From: Actinomycetota bacterium
GTDB lineage: Bacteria; Actinomycetota; Thermoleophilia; Solirubrobacterales; 70-9
Direction: 5' to 3'
Length of the DNA stretch: 15,378 nt
Assembly (NCBI GenBank): GCA_018268695.1
Contig: JAFDWD010000459.1
Coordinates: 1-15,378 of the forward strand
In this document: positions 6,419-13,132 of the stretch, in pieces
How the letters are laid out: every line of letters starts with the position of its first letter
Numbering within the stretch: the stretch's first letter is position 1
The notes under the pieces: generated by a model
The model's database searches: none
What the model was told of the DNA's origin: nothing
Seen by the model: the letters and a program-made list of their open reading frames with translations, nothing else
Program-made: the position numbers and the translations under genes

Positions 6419-6436
6419 CAACCAAGCGCTTGCTTG
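6419..6436. promoter_or_regulatory. KstR2-type operator upstream of ipdA
   Basis: ACCAAGCGCTTGCT at 6421-6434 matches AnCAAGnnCTTGnT at every fixed position. Symmetry extends two further pairs, so 6419-6436 is an 18-bp inverted repeat with one mismatched pair. It begins 4 nt after the gamma-CA stop and ends 17 nt before the ipdA ATG. A weak -10-like TAAGCG (6438-6443) follows immediately. The whole ipdA-to-SDR operon would be under this site. Confidence 0.87.
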
Positions 6437-6451
6437 TTAAGCGCGTCGCGT

Positions 6452-7327
6452 ATGCCGGACAAACTTCCAGACAAGCGGATGAGCGAGGAGCAGGTCGTCG
6501 CCGAGCTGCGCTCGGGGATGACCCTCGGGATCGGTGGCTGGGGCTCGCGTCGCAAGCCGATGTCGCTGGTGCGGGCGATCCTCCGCTCCGACCTCGAGGA
6601 CCTCACGGTGGTCTCCTACGGCGGGCCGGACGTCGGCCTCCTCTGCGCCGCGGGCAAGGTCCGCAAGCTGGTCTACGGGTTCGTCTCCCTCGACTCGATC
6701 CCGCTCGATCCGCACTTCCGCGCCGCCCGTCAGGCGGGGGCGATCGAGGCGGCCGAGTACGACGAGGGGATGATCTTCTGGGGCCTCTACGCGGCGGCCA
6801 ACCGGGTCGACTTCCTGCCGCTCCGCGCCGGCCTCGGATCCGATCTGATGAAGGTCAACCCCGACCTCCGCACGGTCGCCTCCCCCTACGGCGGCGACGA
6901 GCTGGTGGCGATGCCGGCGTTGCCGCTCGACGCGGCGATCGTCCACCTGAACCGGGCGGACGCCCACGGCAACGCCGAGTACCTCGGCCCCGACCTCTAC
7001 TTCGACGACCTCTTCGTCACCGCCGCGGAGCGCGCCTACGTCTCCTGCGAGGAGGTGGTGTCGACGGACGAGCTCGGGGCCGTCCACCCGGCGACGATGC
7101 GGATCTCCCGCGCGTACGTGAACGGCGTCGTCCGTGCCCCCGGCGGTGCCCACTTCACCTCCTGCGAGCCTGACTACGACCGCGACGAGGCCTTCCAGCG
7201 CGCCTACGTCGAGGCCGCCGGCGACCCCGGGAGCTGGGCCGAGTTCAGCGCCCGCTACCTCGAGGTCGGCGAGGCCGACTACCAGGCCGCGGTGGCCGAG
7301 CTGCGCGCCGAGGGGGCGGCCCGATGA
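6452..7327 (+). CDS. ipdA: IpdA, alpha subunit of the ring C-cleaving COCHEA-CoA hydrolase
   Basis: This is a 291-aa protein of the CoA-transferase family I fold. LRSGMTLGIGGWGSRRKPMS (19-38), VVSYGGPDVGLLCAAGKV (53-70), FVSLDS (77-82) and APGGAHFTSCEPDYDRDE (229-246) closely match M. tuberculosis IpdA as I recall it. IpdAB is a hydrolase, not a transferase: it cleaves the remaining carbocycle of COCHEA-CoA. The reported catalytic Glu105 corresponds to the Glu of DEGM here (D104-E105-G106). The frame is open further upstream, to 6389, but that would overlap the gamma-CA gene and run through the operator. ATG 6452 gives MPDK..., the M. tuberculosis-like N-terminus; ATG 6479 is an alternative. 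Its stop overlaps the ipdB start (ATGA), implying coupled, equimolar translation. Confidence 0.94.
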   Translation: MPDKLPDKRMSEEQVVAELRSGMTLGIGGWGSRRKPMSLVRAILRSDLEDLTVVSYGGPDVGLLCAAGKVRKLVYGFVSLDSIPLDPHFRAARQAGAIEAAEYDEGMIFWGLYAAANRVDFLPLRAGLGSDLMKVNPDLRTVASPYGGDELVAMPALPLDAAIVHLNRADAHGNAEYLGPDLYFDDLFVTAAERAYVSCEEVVSTDELGAVHPATMRISRAYVNGVVRAPGGAHFTSCEPDYDRDEAFQRAYVEAAGDPGSWAEFSARYLEVGEADYQAAVAELRAEGAAR

Positions 7328-8121
7328 GCGAGGCGACCGGCTCCGGCACCGCCACCTCCGCGGCCGCCGCCACCCGGGCCGAGGTCTGCGCCGTCGCCTG
7401 CGCCGAGGTCTGGCGCGACGCCGGCGAGATCCTCGCCAGCCCGATCGGCCTGGTGCCGATGGTCGGCGCGCGCCTCGCCCGCGCCACCTTCTCCCCGGGC
7501 CTGATGCTGAGTGACGGCGGCGCGATGCTCGTCGCCGGCACCTGGGCGGTCGGCGAGGCGCCGCCCGCCTACGAAGGCTGGGTCCCGTACCGCTCGATCT
7601 TCGATCTGGTCTGGAACGGCCGCCGGCATGTGATGATGATGCCGAGCCAGATCGACCGCCACGGCAACGCCAACATCTCCTACGTCGGCCGCGACTTCGA
7701 GCGCCCCGACGTGCAGCTGCTGGGCGTCCGCGGCGCCCCCGGGAACACCGTGAACCATCCGACCAGCTACTGGTTGCCGCGCCACTCGACCCGCGCCCTG
7801 GTCGAGCGGGTCGACATGGTCTCCGGGGTCGGCAACGATTCCGCCGCCGCGGCCGGCGAGGGCGCCTTGCGCTTCCACGACCTGCGCCGCCTGGTCACCG
7901 ACCTCGGTGTCTTCGACTGGGGCGGACCGGAGGGGACGATGCGGGTGCTCTCCCTGCACCCGGGCGTGGGCCGCGAGGAGGTCGTCGCGGCGAGCGGCTT
8001 CGCGATCGACGGCCTCGACGCCGAGGTTGCCGAGACGCGGGTACCAACCGACGAGGAGCTGCGGCTGATCCGCGAGGTGATCGACCCGAAGGGAGTCCGC
8101 GACCGCGAGGTCCGCTCGTGA
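7324..8121 (+). CDS. ipdB: IpdB, beta subunit of the COCHEA-CoA hydrolase
   Basis: This 265-aa protein has ATRAEVCAVACAEVWRDAGE (16-35), GRRHVMMMPSQIDRHGNANI (99-118), GVRGAPGNTVNHPTSYW (134-150), LGVFDWGGPEGTMR (194-207) and a VIDPKGVRDREVRS terminus. All of these match recalled mycobacterial IpdB; the protein is slightly longer because of an extended Ala/Thr-rich N-terminus (about 2-16). It forms the heteromeric hydrolase with IpdA. It starts within the ipdA stop (ATGA at 7324-7327) and ends in a GTGA overlap with ipdC, so ipdA, ipdB and ipdC form one coupled cistron series. Confidence 0.94.
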   Translation: MSEATGSGTATSAAAATRAEVCAVACAEVWRDAGEILASPIGLVPMVGARLARATFSPGLMLSDGGAMLVAGTWAVGEAPPAYEGWVPYRSIFDLVWNGRRHVMMMPSQIDRHGNANISYVGRDFERPDVQLLGVRGAPGNTVNHPTSYWLPRHSTRALVERVDMVSGVGNDSAAAAGEGALRFHDLRRLVTDLGVFDWGGPEGTMRVLSLHPGVGREEVVAASGFAIDGLDAEVAETRVPTDEELRLIREVIDPKGVRDREVRS

Positions 8122-9191
8122 CCGAGGCGGAGCCGCGGATCCGGACCGCGCTCACCGATCTGCTCGGCATCCGCCACCCGGTCGTCCAGACCGGCATGGG
8201 TTGGGTCTCCGACGCGACCCTGACCGCCGCCACCTCGGCCGCCGGCGGGCTCGGCATCCTCGCCGGGGCACCGATGGGGATGGCCGAGCTGGAGGCCGAA
8301 GTGGCGAAGATCAAAGGGCTCACCGAAGAGCCCTTCGGCGTCAACCTGCGCGCCGACAACCCCGAGGTCGGCGCCGCGATCGACCTGCTGATCCGCGAGC
8401 GGGTGAAGGTCGCCTCCTTCGCCCTCGCGCCGAAGCCGGAGCTGATCGCGCGGCTGAAGGAGGCGGGTGTGCTCGTGGTGCCCTCGATCGGTGCCGTCCG
8501 CCACGCCGAAAAGGTGGCGGCGTGGGGCGCCGACGCGGTGGTCGTGCAGGGCGGTGAGGGGGGCGGCCACACCGGCCCGATCCCGACCAGCCTGCTGATC
8601 CCGGCCGTGGTCGACGCGGTCGACATCCCGGTGATCGCCGCCGGCGGCTACTTCGACGGTCGCGGCCTGGTCGCGGCGCTCGCCTACGGCGCCGTCGGCG
8701 TCGCCATGGGCACCCGCTTCCTGCTGACCAAGGAGAGCCCGGTCGCCGCGGCGGTGAAGCAGCGATACCTGCGCGCGAGCGTCACCGACGCGGTCGTCAC
8801 CACGGTCATCGACGGGGTCCCGCAGCGGGTCCTGGACAGCGGCCCGGTGCGCGATCTCGAGCACTCGGGCGGCGTCGCCCGGCTGCTCCAGGCAGGCCGC
8901 AACGCGCTCGCCTTCCGCCGTCTCTCCGGAACGGGCTGGCTCGACATGGCGCGCGAGGGCCTGGCGATGAAGCGCACGCACGAGCTTTCCTGGAGCCAGG
9001 TCGTGATGGCCGCGAACGCGCCGATGCTCTACCGCGCGGGCCTCCACGAAGGCCGCGAGGACGTCGGCATCACCGCCAGCGGCCAGGTCGTCGGGTTGAT
9101 CGACGACATCCCCAGTTGCGAGGAGTTGATCGAGCGCATCGTCGCCGAGGCGGCGGCGGTGCTGAGGAGGTTGGATGAGCGGGATCGTTGA
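8118..9191 (+). CDS. ipdC: IpdC, FMN-dependent nitronate monooxygenase-like ring oxidoreductase
   Basis: This 357-aa TIM-barrel flavoprotein belongs to the NMO/2-nitropropane dioxygenase superfamily. Visible are the N-terminal RHPVVQTGMGWVSDA (19-33), GGLGILAG (43-50), VQGGEGGGHTGP (143-154, FMN-phosphate and substrate loop), AAGGYFDGRG (174-183) and YGAVGVAMGTRFLLTKES (190-207). The C-terminal MKRTHELSWSQVVMAANAPM segment is characteristic of IpdC as I recall it. IpdC is assigned the redox step that introduces the ring double bond (HIC-CoA to HIEC-CoA) before EchA20 acts. The GTG at 8118 overlaps the ipdB stop. The 3' end overlaps the next gene by 17 nt. Confidence 0.93.
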   Translation: MTEAEPRIRTALTDLLGIRHPVVQTGMGWVSDATLTAATSAAGGLGILAGAPMGMAELEAEVAKIKGLTEEPFGVNLRADNPEVGAAIDLLIRERVKVASFALAPKPELIARLKEAGVLVVPSIGAVRHAEKVAAWGADAVVVQGGEGGGHTGPIPTSLLIPAVVDAVDIPVIAAGGYFDGRGLVAALAYGAVGVAMGTRFLLTKESPVAAAVKQRYLRASVTDAVVTTVIDGVPQRVLDSGPVRDLEHSGGVARLLQAGRNALAFRRLSGTGWLDMAREGLAMKRTHELSWSQVVMAANAPMLYRAGLHEGREDVGITASGQVVGLIDDIPSCEELIERIVAEAAAVLRRLDERDR

Positions 9192-10050
9192 GGATCGGGT
9201 CGTGATCGTGACCGGTGCGGGGCAGGGCCTCGGCCGGGCCCACGCGGCAGCGCTGGCGGCGTCGGGGGCGCGGGTCGTCGTCAACGACGTCGGCGAGGGG
9301 GCGAAGAAGGTCGCCGACGCGATCGTCGCCGCCGGCGGCACCGCGATCGCCTGCGTCGCCGACGTCGCCGACTGGGAGGACTCGAAGCGGCTGATCGACG
9401 TCACCCTCGAGTGGTTCGGGGGGCTCGACGCGCTGGTCAACAACGCCGGGATCACCCGTGACCGGATGCTCGTCTCGATGTCCGAGCAGGAGTGGGACGA
9501 CATCGCCCGGGTGAACCTCAAGGGCCACTTCTGCCCGCTGCGGCACGCCGCCGCCTACTGGCGCGAGCACTCGAAGGCGGGGGAGCCGGTGAGCGCCCGG
9601 GTGATCAACACCAGCTCCGGGGCCGGGCTCCTGGGCAGCGTCGGACAGGGCAACTACAGCGCCGCGAAGGGCGCGATCGCGGCGATCACGCTGGTCGCCG
9701 CGGCGGAGATGGGGCGCTACGGGGTCACCGTCAACGCACTCGCCCCGGCCGCCCGCACGCCGATGACCGAAGGCGTCTTCGCCGAGCAGATGAAGGCGCC
9801 CGCGGAGGGCTTCGACGCGATGGACCCGGCCAACGTCTCGCCGCTGGTGGTCTGGCTCGCGAGCGAGGGGTCGGGCGACGTCAGCGGTCGCGTCTTCGAG
9901 GTCGAAGGCGGCACGATCGGGGTCATGGACGGCTGGCAGTTCGGGCCGCGCGCGACCCAGGAGCGCCGCTGGGAGCCGGAGGAGATCGGTGCCACGGTCG
10001 CACGGCTGATCGAGGAGGCACCGGCTCCGGCGCCGGTGTACGGCGCATGA
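9175..10050 (+). CDS. Rv3548c-like short-chain dehydrogenase of the KstR2 regulon
   Basis: This 291-aa SDR has cofactor loop TGAGQGLG (13-20), NNAG (89-92) and catalytic S148, Y161 and K165 (NTSSGAGLLGSVGQGNYSAA). The long C-terminal extension includes SPLVVWLASE, GRVFEVEGG and a PAPVYGA terminus. It matches M. tuberculosis Rv3548c, as I recall it, over most of its length and resembles the dehydrogenase module of multifunctional beta-oxidation enzymes. Likely reaction: NAD(P)-dependent oxidation of a 3-hydroxyacyl-CoA or ring alcohol in HIP degradation; the substrate is not established. A strong GAGGAGG (9164-9170) inside the end of ipdC precedes the ATG, with a short 4-nt spacer. It ends in an ATGA overlap with fadA6. 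Confidence 0.9.
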   Translation: MSGIVEDRVVIVTGAGQGLGRAHAAALAASGARVVVNDVGEGAKKVADAIVAAGGTAIACVADVADWEDSKRLIDVTLEWFGGLDALVNNAGITRDRMLVSMSEQEWDDIARVNLKGHFCPLRHAAAYWREHSKAGEPVSARVINTSSGAGLLGSVGQGNYSAAKGAIAAITLVAAAEMGRYGVTVNALAPAARTPMTEGVFAEQMKAPAEGFDAMDPANVSPLVVWLASEGSGDVSGRVFEVEGGTIGVMDGWQFGPRATQERRWEPEEIGATVARLIEEAPAPAPVYGA

Positions 10051-11201
10051 GCGGCGAGGCCTACATCGTCGACGCCGTCCGCACCCCGGTCGGCAGGCGC
10101 GGTGGCGGGCTCGCCGCCGTCCACTCCGCCGACCTCGGCGCCCACGCGATCAAGGCTCTGGTCGAGCGCACCGGGATCGACCCGGAGCGGGTCGACGACG
10201 TCGTCTTCGGCTGCGTCGACACGCTCGGCCCGCAGGCCGGTGACATCGCCCGCACCGCCTGGCTTGCCGCGGGCCTGCCCGAGGGCGTCCCCGGCACCAC
10301 CGTCGACCGTCAGTGCGGCTCCTCACAGCAGGCGGTCCACTTCGCCGCCCAGGGAGTGATGAGCGGGACCCAGGACCTGGTCGTCGCGGGCGGCGTGCAG
10401 AACATGAGCGCGATCCCGATCTCCGCCGCGATGACGACCGCCGAGCAGTTCGGCTTCACCGATCCGTTCAGCGGCTCGACCGGTTGGCGCGAGCGCTATG
10501 GGGACCAGGAGATCTCCCAGTTCCGCAGCGCCCAGATGATCGCCGACAAATGGGAAATCTCGCGCGAGGAGATGGAAGCGTTCGCGCTCGAGAGCCACCG
10601 TCGCGCGGTCGCCGCGATCGACGCCGGGTTCTTCACCGGCGAGATCGCGCCGTTGGCCGAGGTCGAGGTCGATGAGGGCCCGCGGCGGACCGCCGACCGG
10701 GAGAAGATGCGCTCGCTGGCGCCGCTGACCGAGGGTGGCACCGTCACCGCCGCGGTCGCCAGCCAGATCTCCGACGCCGCCGCCGCGATCCTGGTCGCCT
10801 CCGAGGCGGCGGTGAAGGAGCACGGCCTCACCCCGCGGGCCCGGGTCCACCACCTCTCGGTGCGCGGCGACGACCCCGTCTACATGCTCACCGCGCCGAT
10901 CCCGGCGACCCGTTGGGCGCTGCGGAAGACCGGCATGAGCCTCGACGACATCGACCTGGTGGAGATCAACGAGGCGTTCGCGCCAATCGTCCTCGCCTGG
11001 CAGAAGGAGCTCGGTGCCGACCTCGACAAGGTGAACGTGAACGGCGGCGCGATCGCCCTCGGCCACCCGCTCGGCGCCACCGGTGCCCGCCTGATGACGA
11101 CGCTGCTGAACGAGATGGAGCGCCGCGGCGCCCGTTACGGCCTGCAGACGATGTGCGAGGGCGGGGGCCAGGCCAACGTGACCATCCTCGAGCGCCTCTA
11201 G
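10047..11201 (+). CDS. fadA6: FadA6-like thiolase
   Basis: This 384-aa thiolase has the acylated cysteine C90 (VDRQCGSSQQA), NEAF with N308, GHPLGATG with H340, and the second catalytic cysteine C370 (TMCEGGGQANV). SGTQDLVVAGGVQNMSAIPI and YGDQEISQFRSAQMIADKW match recalled M. tuberculosis FadA6 in the KstR2 regulon. It cleaves a beta-ketoacyl-CoA with CoA, giving acetyl-CoA or another short acyl-CoA, and is placed in the last beta-oxidation turns after ring opening. The same frame is open upstream to 9492, but that part is a shadow of the SDR gene. ATG 10047 overlaps the SDR stop and gives the family length of about 385 aa. Confidence 0.94.
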   Translation: MSGEAYIVDAVRTPVGRRGGGLAAVHSADLGAHAIKALVERTGIDPERVDDVVFGCVDTLGPQAGDIARTAWLAAGLPEGVPGTTVDRQCGSSQQAVHFAAQGVMSGTQDLVVAGGVQNMSAIPISAAMTTAEQFGFTDPFSGSTGWRERYGDQEISQFRSAQMIADKWEISREEMEAFALESHRRAVAAIDAGFFTGEIAPLAEVEVDEGPRRTADREKMRSLAPLTEGGTVTAAVASQISDAAAAILVASEAAVKEHGLTPRARVHHLSVRGDDPVYMLTAPIPATRWALRKTGMSLDDIDLVEINEAFAPIVLAWQKELGADLDKVNVNGGAIALGHPLGATGARLMTTLLNEMERRGARYGLQTMCEGGGQANVTILERL

Positions 11202-11205
11202 GCGG

Positions 11206-11997
11206 ATGATCGTCGCGGCCGCGCTCGCCGAGGACTTCGCCGGGCGCAGCGGCGCGGCGCTGGTCACCGGCGGCAGCGGCGGGGTCGGCGGCGAGGTCTG
11301 CCGCATGCTGGCGTCGCGCGGCGCCGCCGTCGCGCTCTCCTACCGCTCGCGCCCGGCCGCGGCCGAGGCGCTGGTCGCCGAGATCGAGGCCGCGGGCGGG
11401 TCCGCCGCCGCCTTCGAGGCCGACCTCGTCGACGAGGGCTCGGCGCGCGCCCTCGCCGACGCGACCCGCGAGCGCTTCGGTGGGATCCACACCTACGTCC
11501 ACGCGGCGGGCCCGGCGGTCTCCCAGCTCCATCTGAGCCGGGTCGACCCCGCCCTGCTGCGGACCCATCTCGAGGCCGAGGCCGCCGCCTTCTTCAACGC
11601 GGTCGCGCCCCTCCTCGCCGACCTACGCGAGGCCCGCGGCTCGATCGTCGCCGTCACCACCGCGGCGACCGGCCGCTTCGCCGTCCGCGACGGCCTCTCC
11701 GCCGTGCCCAAGGCGGCGGTCGAGATCCTGGTCCGCGGCCTCGCCGTGGAGGAGGGCCGCTTCGGCGTGCGGGCCAACTGCGTCGGTCCGGGAATGCTCG
11801 AAGACGGAATGGCGGCGACGCTGGCGGCCCGCGGCGACCTCGACGAGAAGGCCCTCGAGGCCGCCCGCGCCAACATCCCGCTGCGCTCCTTCGGCCGGGC
11901 GAGCGACGTCGCCGAGCTGGTCTGCTTCCTCGCCTCCGACCGCGCCCGCTACATCACCGCCCAGAACGTCAACGTCGACGGCGGCTATGCCGCCTGA
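11206..11997 (+). CDS. atypical SDR lacking the catalytic tyrosine, last gene of the ipd operon
   Basis: This 263-aa protein has an intact SDR fold signature: cofactor loop TGGSGGVGGE (21-30), NAD(P)-strand residues after ALSYRSR (44-49), and a C-terminal FLASDRARYITAQNVNVDGG (241-260). The active site is degenerate. The YxxxK motif reads SAVPK (S165 for Tyr, K169 kept), NNAG reads HAAG (99-102), and the helix-4 Asn is replaced (THLEAEA at 120-126). The Ser position is Thr (TT, 151-152). It begins 4 nt after the fadA6 stop without a clear Shine-Dalgarno, so translation is probably coupled. It may be a non-oxidoreductase SDR (hydratase, enoyl reductase-like or isomerase-like) or a non-catalytic partner of another SDR. 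Function is unknown; the frame is intact and codon use is like its neighbours, so it is not an obvious pseudogene. Confidence 0.82.
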   Translation: MIVAAALAEDFAGRSGAALVTGGSGGVGGEVCRMLASRGAAVALSYRSRPAAAEALVAEIEAAGGSAAAFEADLVDEGSARALADATRERFGGIHTYVHAAGPAVSQLHLSRVDPALLRTHLEAEAAAFFNAVAPLLADLREARGSIVAVTTAATGRFAVRDGLSAVPKAAVEILVRGLAVEEGRFGVRANCVGPGMLEDGMAATLAARGDLDEKALEAARANIPLRSFGRASDVAELVCFLASDRARYITAQNVNVDGGYAA

Positions 11998-12111
11998 CGA
12001 GGGATCAGGCCGCCTTCGTCGGTGACGGTGATCGAGCGGGCATTCGACACCCGCCCCGCGGCCGGGTAATGGCCGTGCTCGTTGTCCAGACGAACGTCTT
12101 CCGGGCCCGCG

Positions 12112-12117
12112 TAGGAT
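12112..12117 (+). promoter_or_regulatory. -10-like element of a possible leaderless promoter
   Basis: TAGGAT ends 7 nt before the ATG of the SDR at 12125, the distance at which transcription would begin on the A of the start codon. No Shine-Dalgarno precedes that ATG, consistent with leaderless translation. No convincing -35 is seen. It lies in a 127-bp gap (11998-12124), so this SDR probably has its own promoter rather than belonging to the ipd operon. Confidence 0.4.
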
Positions 12118-12124
12118 CGCGGTC

Positions 12125-12856
12125 ATGAGGATCGCCATCGTCACCGGAGCTTCCAGCGGGATCGGCGCCGCAGCCGCGCGGGCGCTGGCCGGCGACGGCT
12201 GGCGCGTCGTCCTCGGGGCCCGCCGCGTCGATCGCCTGGAGGAGCTGGCGGCCGAGCTCGGCGGGGAGGCCCGGCGCCTCGACGTCACCGACCCGGAGTC
12301 GGTGGTCGAGTTCTGCGCCGCGGTGGAGGAGTGCAACCTGCTCGTCAACAACGCCGGCGGCGCCCACGGGGTCGAGTCGGTCGAGGCGAGCGTCGAAGAC
12401 AAATGGCGCCTGATGTTCGAGTCGAACGCGATGGGGACGATGCGGATGACCAAGGAGCTCCTGCCGAAGTTGCGCGCCTCCGGCGACGGCCACGTGATCA
12501 CGACCACGAGCATCGCCGGCTTCGAGACCTACCGCGGTGGTGCCGGCTACACCGCCGCCAAGCACGCCCAGCGGGCGATCGTCCAGACCCTGCGCCTGGA
12601 GTTGCTCGGCGAGCCGATCCGGGTCACCGAGATCGCCCCCGGCCTGGTCGAGACCGAGTTCTCCGTGGTCCGGTTGGGCGGGGACGAGGCGGCGGCCGAG
12701 GCCGTCTATCGCGGCATGACCCCCCTCCGCGCCCCGGAAGTCGCCGAGTGCATCCGCTGGGCCGCGGCCCAGCCGTCCCACGTGAACATCGACGAGATCG
12801 TCATCCGCCCGCGCGATCAGGCGCGGGCGATGGAGGTTGCGCGGCGGGAGGGGTAG
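12125..12856 (+). CDS. YdfG-type short-chain dehydrogenase
   Basis: This is a 243-aa classical SDR with TGASSGIG (7-14), R33 and R34 after the second strand (GARRVDRL, favouring NADP), NNAG (75-78), N101, S129 (TTTSIAG), Y142 and K146 (GYTAAKHA). The terminus NIDEIVIRPRDQA (221-233) is the hallmark of YdfG/3-hydroxy acid dehydrogenases, which oxidise L-serine, 3-hydroxyisobutyrate or L-allo-threonine and can reduce malonic semialdehyde. The length equals the family norm. It is set apart from the ipd operon by 127 bp and has its own -10-like element. It could serve downstream small-acid metabolism, but a direct link to steroid breakdown is not shown. Confidence 0.88.
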   Translation: MRIAIVTGASSGIGAAAARALAGDGWRVVLGARRVDRLEELAAELGGEARRLDVTDPESVVEFCAAVEECNLLVNNAGGAHGVESVEASVEDKWRLMFESNAMGTMRMTKELLPKLRASGDGHVITTTSIAGFETYRGGAGYTAAKHAQRAIVQTLRLELLGEPIRVTEIAPGLVETEFSVVRLGGDEAAAEAVYRGMTPLRAPEVAECIRWAAAQPSHVNIDEIVIRPRDQARAMEVARREG

Positions 12857-12895
12857 GGCGGGGCGTTGTGCCGGCCGCTCCGGCGGTCCTAGTTT

Positions 12896-12928
12896 GACGC
12901 CCAGGACGTGAGGGTTCCGTGTGAAAGT
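12896..12928. repeat. dispersed module shared with 5316-5348
   Basis: GACGCCCAGGACG is identical at 12896-12908 and 5316-5328. After one short gap the following 17 nt match at 14 of 17 positions (GGGTTC-GTG-GAA-GT pattern). In addition, 12945-12961 read on the minus strand resembles 5383-5399 (15 of 17). Two intergenic regions 7.5 kb apart therefore carry related non-coding sequence. Confidence 0.6.
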
Positions 12929-12998
12929 CCCGGGAGACGTGACGCTTCCGCCCGGAACTCCACGCCCTCGTCACGGTTCCGTCGCACCCTGACCCAAC

Positions 12999-13039
12999 CC
13001 TCTGTCCTTTGTCACTCTGTGGTTCCCAAAGGACAGAGG
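12999..13039. repeat. perfect 13-bp inverted repeat
   Basis: Arms CCTCTGTCCTTTG (12999-13011) and CAAAGGACAGAGG (13027-13039) enclose a 15-nt loop. It stands about 95 bp upstream of the split-barrel gene. It could be a terminator stem for the SDR transcript, though no T-run follows, or a regulator site, though the spacing between arms is large. Confidence 0.75.
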
Positions 13040-13120
13040 ATTGCCGACCCGTAGACCTTTCATGCCCCGGCCGTCTCGTGTTTGCCGCAGGCCCTTGCGG
13101 CCCTTGCCTCGGGTCCCGTC

Positions 13121-13126
13121 TACCCT
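13121..13126 (+). promoter_or_regulatory. -10-like element of a possible leaderless promoter
   Basis: TACCCT ends 6 nt before the GTG at 13133, so transcription would start at or beside the start codon. No ribosome site is seen in the C-rich interval. This supports GTG 13133 over the downstream ATG 13181 as the start. Confidence 0.4.
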
Positions 13127-13132
13127 GACCCC

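Larger units (their letters stand above)
12857..13132. other. repeat-bearing intergenic region
   Basis: There is no gene in this 276-bp gap. A small GCCGG/CCGGC stem (12870-12884) followed by TAGTTT may weakly terminate the SDR transcript. Sequence at 12896-12928 and 12945-12963 resembles modules of the 5.3-5.7 kb structured region. Further right are CGTGACG/CGTCACG arms (12939-12945 and 12969-12975), a 13-bp inverted repeat (12999-13039), a CCGCA/TGCGG hairpin and a tandem GGCCCTTGC pair near 13090-13108. Confidence 0.6.

Noticed and set aside
6389..6451. N-terminal extension of IpdA
   Set aside because: It would overlap the gamma-CA gene and translate the operator; ATG 6452 gives the MPDK start like mycobacterial IpdA.
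7767..9521. 584-codon minus-strand frame opposite ipdB/ipdC
   Set aside because: It is antisense to well-conserved genes; no recognisable domain and low-complexity composition.
9492..10046. Upstream extension of the FadA6 frame (185 codons)
   Set aside because: It overlaps the SDR gene in another frame and is Arg-rich nonsense; ATG 10047 gives the normal thiolase start and length.
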